NCBI RefSeq assembly: GCF_003112675.1
Contig: NZ_BFAY01000011.1
Span: 1,364,001-1,428,000 of the forward strand
Reading direction: 5' to 3'
DNA length: 64,000 nucleotides
From: Leptospira johnsonii
GTDB taxonomy: Bacteria; Spirochaetota; Leptospiria; Leptospirales; Leptospiraceae
This document shows positions 55,999-64,000 of this stretch, one piece after another. Position 1 is the stretch's first letter, and every line of letters begins with the position of its first letter. Both the position numbers and the translations under genes were made by a program. Under the pieces are notes generated by a model. It was not told the DNA's origin, did no database searches, and worked only from the letters and a program-made list of their open reading frames with translations.

Positions 55999-56445
55999 CT
56001 AAAAGATCAGGAGGACTTCGGAAAATGCATAATCCCCCGTATGGCTAATACTTAACCGAATAGAATTCGGTTTTAAGTTGTTCAGATAAGTTTCAAAGTT
56101 TCCGTAAAAACGAAAATAGGGACGACCATAATCGTCGTTGCGTATCTCAATCTCGGAATAGTTTACAGTTAAGTCAGGCTTTTGAAATAGGCGATATCCG
56201 TCCAAGGCCTTGATCAATGCCTCTTTTGCTGCGTATCTTCCTGCAAAAAAGCTGGCTTTTTGATTTTCAGGTTTTGTCTGTCCCTGCTTCCTTTCCCAAT
56301 CCGTAAAAGTGATTCTAAAGAAGAAGGTAGCCTTATCCTGTAAACTTTCTTTGAACTCCGGAATGAAAGTTAGATCCACTCCTACGGAAGCGTACGGACT
56401 GGTTACCGATTCAAAATTTGGAAGAGTTTGTGATCCTAATTTCAT
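55999..56445 (-). CDS. acpS: holo-[acyl-carrier-protein] synthase (AcpS-type phosphopantetheinyl transferase)
   Basis: This 148-aa enzyme moves 4'-phosphopantetheine from CoA to a serine of carrier proteins. Motifs are 'ASVGVDLTFIPEF' (metal Asp), 'AGRYAAKEALIKAL' (catalytic KExxxK region), 'NDDYGRPYFRF' and 'IRLSISHTGDYAFSEVLL'. Its ATG overlaps the fas stop by four bases (ATGA), so translation is coupled. In fungi the equivalent domain is fused to the end of the synthase alpha chain, while in mycobacteria it is a neighbouring gene. Its most likely target here is the carrier domain inside the synthase. An additional acpS for a type II system may exist outside the window. Confidence 0.93.
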   Translation of the reverse strand: MKLGSQTLPNFESVTSPYASVGVDLTFIPEFKESLQDKATFFFRITFTDWERKQGQTKPENQKASFFAGRYAAKEALIKALDGYRLFQKPDLTVNYSEIEIRNDDYGRPYFRFYGNFETYLNNLKPNSIRLSISHTGDYAFSEVLLIF

Positions 56446-59400
56446 TTTTTCTCTCCCTGCTTGGATCTATAACCAGCATTTAGGAGTAACCCGATCTCTT
56501 CTTCTTGGAAGTAGGACTTAGTATGTCTTTCATACATAGGTTTTCCTAACCCCATTCTGATCTCATGGTATCTGTTCCGATTGGTGATCTCTCTTTTTCT
56601 TCTTAATTTCAGATAGGTTTCTCTTTGCTCTGGTGTGAGCGCCGCTAAGAAATAGTCCGAATGAACGAAAAGGCAAAGTGCTCCCACATGTCCAAACCCT
56701 AAAGTAGTCAACATTCCGGCTTTAATATTATGTTTACCGAATGGAATGCTTTCGTCCGTAAAAGTGATGAAAGGATATTCGTTCATGTCGGGATCCACTT
56801 CTTCAAGATTTCGATTTCCGGTTACGATACCTTCTTCTAAAGTTTGTAATATTCCAATAGTCTGCCAGGCTGCGGCTCCTCCTTTGGAATGTCCTGTAAG
56901 AGATTTCTGAGAAACTACGGGTAATAGGTTTCCTGGAGTTCTTCCTAACTTGGATAATAAATTATACAAAAGTTTGTTTTCATTCTTATCGTTTGCTTTT
57001 GTGGAAGTATCGTGCTTGTAGGCGACACCTATATCGTCCGCAGTGAGACCGAAAGGAGCTAACGCGTTTCTTAATGGGGATTTTTCTTTTTCGGATTCTG
57101 CACCTAAAGATAAAAGTCCGAGGCCCGGCGCAGGAATAGAAGCTTGGATACCGTCCGTTTTAGAACCTGCATAGGCTAAAATTCCATACACTGGAAGTCC
57201 TGCTTCGAGAGCTAAGTCTGCTCTTGCAAGTAGGACGACTCCTCCTCCTTGCGCTTCTACGAATCCTCCCCTTCGGATATCGTTCGGGCGGCACATTCCT
57301 TTTGGATCGATGCCTTGTTCCAACATTTCTACGCTGCTTGCAGTCGCTTGCATGTCTCCAAATCCAACCAAACTTTCCATCGCAAAATCATCGAAGGCAC
57401 CGGCTAACATAAAGCCCGCTTTTCCTTCTTTGATTAAACTCGCCGCCATTTCTAAAGAAATTCCCGCAGTCGCGCAGGCTGCTACTGGAGTTTGGACGGG
57501 ACCATATCCTCCTACGTAAGAGGTGAGTGCCCAAGCTGTAGTAACGTTGATCAGCGATTCTTGTAACGCGTCATGCTGTCTTTCTTTTCCGAGTAAGAAG
57601 TCATGAAACATTCTTTTGAGTTTTCCCATTCCTCCCATACCGGAGCCGACTGTGGAGCCGACAAGTCCTGGATGTAGGAATTCATACAATTCCATAGGTT
57701 CCATTCCGGAACGTAAGAACGCTTCGCATGTGCAATAAAGATTATATACTGTGATCGGATCGACTTGAGCGGTCAGATCTTTGGTCAGTCCATATTTGGC
57801 CGGATCCCAACCTTTCGGGATTTGCCCTGCCACTTTTCTATTGAAGTCAGAAGCCTTTCTTGCCTTGATCGTACTTCCTTTTTTTCTTCTAACAAACCAT
57901 TTGTCTTTTTCGGAATCATGATAGATCTCCGTAGCTTCAGGTTCTGCTTTTTTGAATTCTTCCGCTTCTTTCGAGTTGGAAACAGGTATGAAGAAGTCCT
58001 CTTCTAAAACCACATCTACGAAGGAGAATAAAGCAGAAGGATCAAAACCCACACATTCCTTATCGATTATCCGGATGCCCGTATGAGCTAAGATCTTCTC
58101 TTCGTATTTAGATTTGATTTCCCATTCTGCGACCGCTTCGCCAGTTTCGGAATCGGTCCAACTTCTTCCTTTATCTGCAGCTTGGTACTTAATATAACCC
58201 ATCATCCAAGCGAGTTCGAGAGCAGCCTCTAAGGACAGTGTTCCGGATTTTTCCAATTCCCATCTGGTCATGGAACTGCCCGCAGGTCCGAGTTCTGCAA
58301 AACCTACGACACAAATTGTTTTAGATAAATCTAATCCTTTTAAATATCCGATCTCATTCAATCGTGCTTGGCTAGGGACAGAAGGGTATTTATACACTTC
58401 TTTAGGTAAGAATTCTCTTGTTTTAGTATCACGTTTTTCTAATGTAACTTTGCTCTTAAGCAAAAAGGTTTCCTTTTTGATCTTTGCTTCGGAAAGAATA
58501 TCTACACGGATTTTGCCTAAAGTTTTTCCAAGATCGGTTTGAGAATCCAAACCGCCTGTGAAATTTACCTTAGTGATTTGTTCGGAAGAATGAAATACAC
58601 AAGTATGGATCAAATTTCCTAAAAGAAGTCCCATCTCTCTTTTGGAGAATGTGAGGACTCCCGATCTTTCTTCCAATGCTTGGGCAACGAGATCGTTCGC
58701 CTCCATGAGGCCTGTTCCTCTTACCCAACCGATCACACAACCGTGGATCCTTGTATGTTTTCCCCAATCGTCTTCTTCCGAGAATTTTTTGCGGAATAAA
58801 GTCTCGAGACCCAATTTGGTTTCTGCATACATTCCATCTCTTCCAAAGATACCGTGATTCGGCGAGAGAGGTAGGATTACATGAAGCGGAGAAGTTTCCG
58901 TCGGCGTGTTCTTAACTCTTCCCAGAGTTCCGATCAGTTTTTCCACACCGAGTAACATGACTCTCAATGATGTTAAAGAAGAATCATCTAACTGTGATCC
59001 TGTATTTTCTTCTCCGACTGCGCCGAATGGAATTAAAACGTCCGGCTCCCAATCTTTTTGGACCAACCATTCGGATAAAGAACGTATATCTTCGAACGAT
59101 CCTTGAGAGAATGGAACTAAAGAAAGTGAAGCTCCTTTTGCTCCGTACTTCTGGAAGATTCTTTTGTAAAACTTAACTTTTTCTGAAGAATAAGAAGTGG
59201 TAGTTAGGATAATATCCGCTCCACCCGAGAGTAACACGAATACGGTCTCTAATGCGATTGAGTTTGGACCTCCCCCTGTTACTAAAACTTTTAGACCGGA
59301 GAACGAAATCCCAGTCTCGGAAGAACTCAAAATAGAATTCAGAATAGATTCGGTTTCTTTCCGGTTCTCTGTCCAACTCCCTCCCTGATCTTCACTTGTT

Positions 59401-62400
59401 CCGATAGAAATTTTTCCTTGGAAAAAGTCCTTTAATTTAGCAGAATATTCTACTTCTTTAAAGTTTAAATTTCCTTCTTCAGAGATCTCTAGTTTAGGAC
59501 GTAATACTGAGTTTTCTGCCTGGAAGATCGGTTTTTTATTCTGATCCCAGTGAGAGGAGAGAGATCTCAAATATTCTCTTTTGGATCCGATGTTTTTCTT
59601 TTTTTCAGGAAATTGGATCTCGTCCTTCTCCAAGATTTGGTCCCAGTATTCTAAAACTTGGGATAATAGAGGACTTGCATGATTTGCAAAATACTTTTCT
59701 TCTTCCTGACTTAAACGACTTACAGTTCCGACTCTGAATCTGGTTAAACCTTGCAAAAGTTTTTTCTTTGCCCATTGTTCCGAGTTAGAAAAACGAACTA
59801 TTTTCTTTTCGTCGAATAGGGAAGAAGGAGCAGACTCTGCTTGGATCTTTTGCCTAGCTTCTTCTATAACATTCAGATCTTTTATTAAAAATTCTGCAAA
59901 TGGATCTTCTCCTAAAAGCCTAGACTGGAAGTTCTTAATTGCTTTTCCAAAAATTCCTTCCGCTCCGAAATACTTTCTTTCCAGTTCTTCTAACGCAGCT
60001 GCATCTACTTTTGCCCCTCCGCCAGATCCTGAATTGCTTGCGGAAAGTTTTCCGATCCGTATTCCTTTGGATTGGGCAAACAGATCCACTGCTTTGTCCA
60101 ACCATTTGGATGCGTCCTTAGAACTTCCGATCCGAGAGTTTAATGCGATCGAACTCAATGGACCCTTTCGTAACGACTCTCCTTCTCTTACGTATAAAGG
60201 AAGAAAGATACTGATCGCAAAAATCCCCGAAGCACTTAAGCCTCTTTCTTCTTTTAGATATTTAAAGATCTCTGTTCTGCCGAAATCAGGCGGGAAAAAT
60301 TTCTTCAAGGTTTCTTCGAAGGAAGTTCTGAGATAAGGCCCAGGTTGTGTGTATGCAGATTGCTCTTCCAAAGATCTTACAAGGTCTTTTAAGGATTTCT
60401 CATGAGCCCCATCCAAACTTGTGGTTTTGAATTCCGCTCCCAGATCCGCCATCACCTGATTTCGTTTGGAAGAATTTCCTCCGAATAGAGTATCTATATT
60501 TTCCTCTTCAGAAATTTCTTCGGGTCGTATTCCTGCCTTTAAAGAAAGTAATACGAATAATGCATCCTTCTTAGTAAGATTTACGGACGATTCTTCTCCG
60601 CCGAACTGTTGGGGTTCTTGGATTGTTTCCTGCACTTGTGCCGATGCAATCTTGGTCTCCGCTTTTGCAATAGGAACTTCCGTCGCTATTGGTTCTGGAA
60701 TTTCTCTGAGTTTAGAAAACTCAGCGGTATCACAATCTTCTAATTCTGAAAAGACTACATTTCGATTTTCTTCTATATGTAGGATCTCGAATGAAGAAGG
60801 ATCCGGAAAATCTCTCAGAGTTTGCCTTGCCATACCCGCAAGATCTCCTCTTGCGCCTAGGTCGATCAATCTTCGGACTTTCAGGTCTTGGAAGAATTGG
60901 TCTTGAGTTTTTATCCATTGCACAGGCATCGCAAATTGATAGGCAAGTAGTTCGATCAGCAAGATCCTTCTGAGTTTTTCGTTAGAAAGTTTCTGATCTT
61001 CCTTTAGGATCTTTTCTAAGATTGGACTTCCAGATATTTCCCAAACATACTTTATAAATTCCTTATCAATGGAGAATGGTTTCGCCACTAAATTCGGGAT
61101 ATACCTACCGTCTAATTCCTCAAAACCGGTTATCTGAGGGATATTCGATTCCAGAGTTTTTCTGAATTCAGAAACCCCGTTTACCAACACTCTGGAATGG
61201 AAAGGTACATCTATTCCTTCTAAACGGATCGTCGTTTTTTTGCCTCTTACAATCTCTTTAAAACGGTTTTCCATTTCAGTGAGAGCTTTGAGATCGCCGG
61301 TGACGGAGTATTGTTTGTCTCTTATGTTTAAATTAACTACTTCTAAAGGAAGGCTTGTCTCTTCTTTAATTTGTGAAACAACTTTCAGAATGGTTTCTTC
61401 ATCCAGGCCTACATGACGATTTCCTAATACTACGCTCATTCCGAATGGACTTCGCCCTTCCTTATCTCTTGGAACAAGACTTTGCATAGTAAGCCCTCTT
61501 CCATAAACGATCCGGATCACATTTTCTAATCCTAAAAATCCTCTAGCGGATAAGGCCGAGAATTCTCCTAGAGAGTGTCCAGCAAATGGCGCATCCGGAT
61601 CTAAGAATCCTCTTTCTTTCAGAATCTCCCAGTCTGCCATGGACTTAGTGACCAAAGCAACTTGAGTAAATTGAGTGAGATGAAGAACACCTTTAGGATG
61701 GTTCCAAACTTTTTTCCCAACTTTTAATGAAGTTGGATTATCTTGTACAATTTTTAAAAGAGAGAAGCCTAACTCGTCTCTCGTGGTATTTTCCGCTCTT
61801 TGCCAAACGTTTCTGGCTTCCGGAAATTCATCTCTAAGCTTCATTCCCATGGCTTGGGACTGGGAACCTTGACCCGTAAATACGTAGCCGGTCTTTTTAG
61901 GAGAAACGATTGCTTTCGCGCTTAATTTTCTTTCTCCATCTCGATTTTGTAAGCTGATCGAAAGGATGTGAGATCCTTTTTTTTGAGAAATGTGTACTGC
62001 TTCTAAAAGTAATTCTTCTCCTAAATATACTGGAGCTTCGAAAATTTCTTCGAAGGACGATAATCTTGACGGATCTCCTTGTCCGACATCCATTACGATT
62101 TGTTTAATTACTCTAGAAGAAGTCCATAAGCCGTGGACTATTCTGTCCTTCCAGCCTGCATATTTTGCAAAATCAATATCCGTATGGATTGGATTTGTAT
62201 CTCCTGATGCCGCAGAATATTCGCTCATATCGGAAGGAGCAAAGAAAGTTTCTGATACGACCTTGTAAGGTTTAGTGAGTGGGACTTCCTGATCCGCCTC
62301 TAAAAGACTTGAGAAGAATCGATCCAAAGATGTTGGAGTTCCTACCTGAACTTTCTCTTCTAATTGGAATTTTCCCCATTCTTTAAAATGAGAGCCTGAA

Positions 62401-64000
62401 ACTTTTTCTATTTTACCTTCGATTGTATGAAGTTCCTGATTTACGCCCAAATATCGAACGTGGCGATTTTCAGAAGTGAATTTTAATTTAGATCCGACTG
62501 AGTTCGGTTCTTGGTCTTCTTTTTTAAAAATCCAAGGGATAGAATTTAGAAGATTGGATTCCGCTTCCGATTTGATCAGGATACTTTTTTCGAAAGGTAA
62601 GGAGTCGAACTCTTCGAATTTAGAATAAACATCTCGGATCAAAAATCCAGTTTGGAAAGAGCAGATCTTCTTTCCGTCTTTTGAAATTTCTCCCAAGATC
62701 TGGATCTCTTGTCCCGAACCTAGTTTGCGGACTTTTGCAAGTCTTGCTTTGGATCTAAGTTTATCCCCAGGAACCAATTCGGTTGCTTCTTTTTCCCATT
62801 GGAAATTTTGGGAGAAATGTAAAAGCCTAAATAGATTCTTATTTTCTAATGTAAATAAAGGAGAAAGAAGTACTTTCCAGGCAAAAGCGGTACTCATTCC
62901 AATAGGAGGATTTGGATCTGATTTTAAATCAGTTCTTCTTAATTCTCCGATCGCTTTCCGGAAATTTAAAATGGATTCCTTATCGATTATTACCTCTGAT
63001 TCTAATTCTTCTGAAATATTCTTTGAATAATTCAGATCGATTTTTTGATCCAGTCCCCATGTTTTAAGATAAAGATCCAAACCGGATTTTTCTTTGAAAA
63101 CATGATCTTCTTCTATAAATGTTCCTAAAGTTTTTCCGGCGCTGAATTTTCTTTGGAAAGGAATTGCAGTCCCGTCTTTAGGATCGTAGAAAAATAATTT
63201 TAACTCTGCAGAATCTTTTTCCGAAAGTTTTAATTCTACTTTTAGTTTGTTTTCCTCCCAGACTTGGATCAGCAATAATTCTTCTGAGCCGCTTGTTTCC
63301 CAGATAAATTTTCTGCCGATCCTTGGTTCAAAGAATAATTTCAGATCCGACGCAGTTTGCCCGATTTTGGGAGATTTTAATACGGCAGTTAAGAAACCTT
63401 TTCCTAATTCTGCTAAATGAACCATCCAATCGTTCGGAGTTATATCAAGGGTTTCGAATATGGAGATCGAATTGTTTCTGATCTGCTCTTCTGAGAATAA
63501 ATTAGAGATATTTTTACTTTGGACATCCGAAGCGAACAGATCCTCCCAATGAATTTTTTTAGGTTTAGAATCTTCCAAACTTACTTGTAGAAAGTTTTGG
63601 AAGATTGAGGAGACTGGCTCGTTCGCCTCATGAATTCCTTTGATCGCTTTTGGTCCGGGGATCCAAGCGCAAGAATCCGGTTCCATATCAACACAATGAG
63701 AATACCAAAGGGAATCGGAGCGGATCCATTTTACTAAATCCTCGTCGATAACAGGGATAAAGTTTACCGGTTTGCCTGGTCTTTTGCAAACATCTAAGAA
63801 GAATATAGTATCTTCCGGTAAGATAAGGATCGTATCCGCGTTTTTATAACTTGTTTTCCATTCATTTAGAAAAACATTCGGATCGAAATCTGGACCGATT
63901 TTTTCTAATATAGAATTTTGATCCGTAGGCTCGGAGATACGGGCCTCGAATCTTTGCACCAATTCTATCAATCTGTTTCTGAAACTTTTATCTATAAAAG
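56442..64000 (-). CDS. fas: type I fatty acid synthase, fungal/actinobacterial type (5' end outside window)
   Basis: At least 2509 residues are visible, and the frame stays open to the window edge, so the N-terminus is missing. Numbering from 63971, the domains are: linker after the enoyl reductase ('KPVNFIPVIDEDLVKWI', 1-120); dehydratase hot-dog region with 'SGDTNPIHTDIDFAKYAGW' (about 590); malonyl/palmitoyl transferase with 'FTGQGSQSQAMGM', 'FAGHSLGEFSAL' (Ser ~798) and 'YGRGLTMQSLVPRD'; carrier domain with 'DTLFGGNSSKRNQVMADLG' (Ser ~1165); ketoreductase with 'VLVTGGGPNSIALE' (~1565), 'SPNHGIFGRDGMYAETKLGL' and 'IGWVRGTGLMEAN'; ketosynthase with 'PVAACATAGISLE' (Cys ~2165), 'YKHDTSTKAND' and 'KSLTGHSKGGAAAW'. 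Acyltransferase and enoyl reductase should lie upstream. There is no C-terminal transferase domain; acpS follows. Confidence 0.93.
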   Translation of the reverse strand, partial: FIDKSFRNRLIELVQRFEARISEPTDQNSILEKIGPDFDPNVFLNEWKTSYKNADTILILPEDTIFFLDVCKRPGKPVNFIPVIDEDLVKWIRSDSLWYSHCVDMEPDSCAWIPGPKAIKGIHEANEPVSSIFQNFLQVSLEDSKPKKIHWEDLFASDVQSKNISNLFSEEQIRNNSISIFETLDITPNDWMVHLAELGKGFLTAVLKSPKIGQTASDLKLFFEPRIGRKFIWETSGSEELLLIQVWEENKLKVELKLSEKDSAELKLFFYDPKDGTAIPFQRKFSAGKTLGTFIEEDHVFKEKSGLDLYLKTWGLDQKIDLNYSKNISEELESEVIIDKESILNFRKAIGELRRTDLKSDPNPPIGMSTAFAWKVLLSPLFTLENKNLFRLLHFSQNFQWEKEATELVPGDKLRSKARLAKVRKLGSGQEIQILGEISKDGKKICSFQTGFLIRDVYSKFEEFDSLPFEKSILIKSEAESNLLNSIPWIFKKEDQEPNSVGSKLKFTSENRHVRYLGVNQELHTIEGKIEKVSGSHFKEWGKFQLEEKVQVGTPTSLDRFFSSLLEADQEVPLTKPYKVVSETFFAPSDMSEYSAASGDTNPIHTDIDFAKYAGWKDRIVHGLWTSSRVIKQIVMDVGQGDPSRLSSFEEIFEAPVYLGEELLLEAVHISQKKGSHILSISLQNRDGERKLSAKAIVSPKKTGYVFTGQGSQSQAMGMKLRDEFPEARNVWQRAENTTRDELGFSLLKIVQDNPTSLKVGKKVWNHPKGVLHLTQFTQVALVTKSMADWEILKERGFLDPDAPFAGHSLGEFSALSARGFLGLENVIRIVYGRGLTMQSLVPRDKEGRSPFGMSVVLGNRHVGLDEETILKVVSQIKEETSLPLEVVNLNIRDKQYSVTGDLKALTEMENRFKEIVRGKKTTIRLEGIDVPFHSRVLVNGVSEFRKTLESNIPQITGFEELDGRYIPNLVAKPFSIDKEFIKYVWEISGSPILEKILKEDQKLSNEKLRRILLIELLAYQFAMPVQWIKTQDQFFQDLKVRRLIDLGARGDLAGMARQTLRDFPDPSSFEILHIEENRNVVFSELEDCDTAEFSKLREIPEPIATEVPIAKAETKIASAQVQETIQEPQQFGGEESSVNLTKKDALFVLLSLKAGIRPEEISEEENIDTLFGGNSSKRNQVMADLGAEFKTTSLDGAHEKSLKDLVRSLEEQSAYTQPGPYLRTSFEETLKKFFPPDFGRTEIFKYLKEERGLSASGIFAISIFLPLYVREGESLRKGPLSSIALNSRIGSSKDASKWLDKAVDLFAQSKGIRIGKLSASNSGSGGGAKVDAAALEELERKYFGAEGIFGKAIKNFQSRLLGEDPFAEFLIKDLNVIEEARQKIQAESAPSSLFDEKKIVRFSNSEQWAKKKLLQGLTRFRVGTVSRLSQEEEKYFANHASPLLSQVLEYWDQILEKDEIQFPEKKKNIGSKREYLRSLSSHWDQNKKPIFQAENSVLRPKLEISEEGNLNFKEVEYSAKLKDFFQGKISIGTSEDQGGSWTENRKETESILNSILSSSETGISFSGLKVLVTGGGPNSIALETVFVLLSGGADIILTTTSYSSEKVKFYKRIFQKYGAKGASLSLVPFSQGSFEDIRSLSEWLVQKDWEPDVLIPFGAVGEENTGSQLDDSSLTSLRVMLLGVEKLIGTLGRVKNTPTETSPLHVILPLSPNHGIFGRDGMYAETKLGLETLFRKKFSEEDDWGKHTRIHGCVIGWVRGTGLMEANDLVAQALEERSGVLTFSKREMGLLLGNLIHTCVFHSSEQITKVNFTGGLDSQTDLGKTLGKIRVDILSEAKIKKETFLLKSKVTLEKRDTKTREFLPKEVYKYPSVPSQARLNEIGYLKGLDLSKTICVVGFAELGPAGSSMTRWELEKSGTLSLEAALELAWMMGYIKYQAADKGRSWTDSETGEAVAEWEIKSKYEEKILAHTGIRIIDKECVGFDPSALFSFVDVVLEEDFFIPVSNSKEAEEFKKAEPEATEIYHDSEKDKWFVRRKKGSTIKARKASDFNRKVAGQIPKGWDPAKYGLTKDLTAQVDPITVYNLYCTCEAFLRSGMEPMELYEFLHPGLVGSTVGSGMGGMGKLKRMFHDFLLGKERQHDALQESLINVTTAWALTSYVGGYGPVQTPVAACATAGISLEMAASLIKEGKAGFMLAGAFDDFAMESLVGFGDMQATASSVEMLEQGIDPKGMCRPNDIRRGGFVEAQGGGVVLLARADLALEAGLPVYGILAYAGSKTDGIQASIPAPGLGLLSLGAESEKEKSPLRNALAPFGLTADDIGVAYKHDTSTKANDKNENKLLYNLLSKLGRTPGNLLPVVSQKSLTGHSKGGAAAWQTIGILQTLEEGIVTGNRNLEEVDPDMNEYPFITFTDESIPFGKHNIKAGMLTTLGFGHVGALCLFVHSDYFLAALTPEQRETYLKLRRKREITNRNRYHEIRMGLGKPMYERHTKSYFQEEEIGLLLNAGYRSKQGEKK

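Noticed and set aside
56442..64000. Polyketide or PUFA (PfaA-type) synthase
   Set aside because: The single atypical ACP with GGNS, the FAS alpha-type KR and KS motifs (KHDTSTKAND, SPNHG...YAETK) and the MPT motif 'GRGLTMQSLVPRD' fit FAS I, and there are no tandem ACPs as in PUFA synthases.

Overview
The window is a chromosomal segment of a spirochaete of the genus Leptospira. Three things point there: DUF1554 lipoproteins, a family described from leptospires; loose spirochaetal lipoboxes; and many RsbU/STAS-type regulators next to typical leptospiral housekeeping genes. I cannot fix the species. No tRNA, rRNA, CRISPR array, insertion sequence or prophage was seen. Base composition is even, except for a visibly AT-rich patch at about 36.2-38.5 kb.

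Layout. 0-12.6 kb holds mostly housekeeping genes: a CNNM/CorC-type membrane protein, split coaC and coaB, a STAS protein with homoserine dehydrogenase, a HAMP-TPR membrane protein, dihydroorotase, a DNA alkyltransferase, an SDR and a luciferase-like monooxygenase. 12.6-24.4 kb holds a thiolase, a ceramidase and an acetoacetate-decarboxylase-like protein on one strand, a TetR/hydrolase pair, an ABC-F ATPase, and an ECF sigma/FecR-like pair. 24.4-29.8 kb is a tandem set of surface lipoproteins, three with DUF1554 domains, that share an N-terminal signature. 29.9-35.4 kb holds a large unknown protein, GpmI and an Ig-like/DUF1566 lipoprotein. 35.5-39.1 kb has two TetR regulators around the AT-rich patch, which carries an orphan helix-turn-helix-like gene and a kinase-less sensor-like membrane protein. 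39-45 kb holds murB, hflX, a HEAT-repeat protein, an IMPase-like phosphatase and an MgtC-like protein. 45.3-50 kb is a partner-switching operon: unknown protein, STAS antagonist, RsbW-like ATPase and a 992-residue PP2C phosphatase.

The most striking region is 50.1-64 kb on the minus strand. It contains a type I fatty acid synthase of the fungal/actinobacterial kind (end of the ER-DH linker, DH, MPT, ACP, KR, KS; the N-terminal part lies beyond the window), then an AcpS-type phosphopantetheinyl transferase overlapping it by 4 bases, then a 1966-residue single-chain biotin-dependent acyl-CoA carboxylase. Together they look like a self-contained unit: the carboxylase makes malonyl-CoA (inferred), AcpS activates the built-in carrier domain, and the synthase builds the chain.

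Secondary points of interest: conserved hflX coding sequence upstream of the first standard start codon, with an in-frame amber codon before it; coaC and coaB in one frame separated by a single stop; a ceramidase with Thr where the family has its catalytic Ser; and several perfect palindromes.
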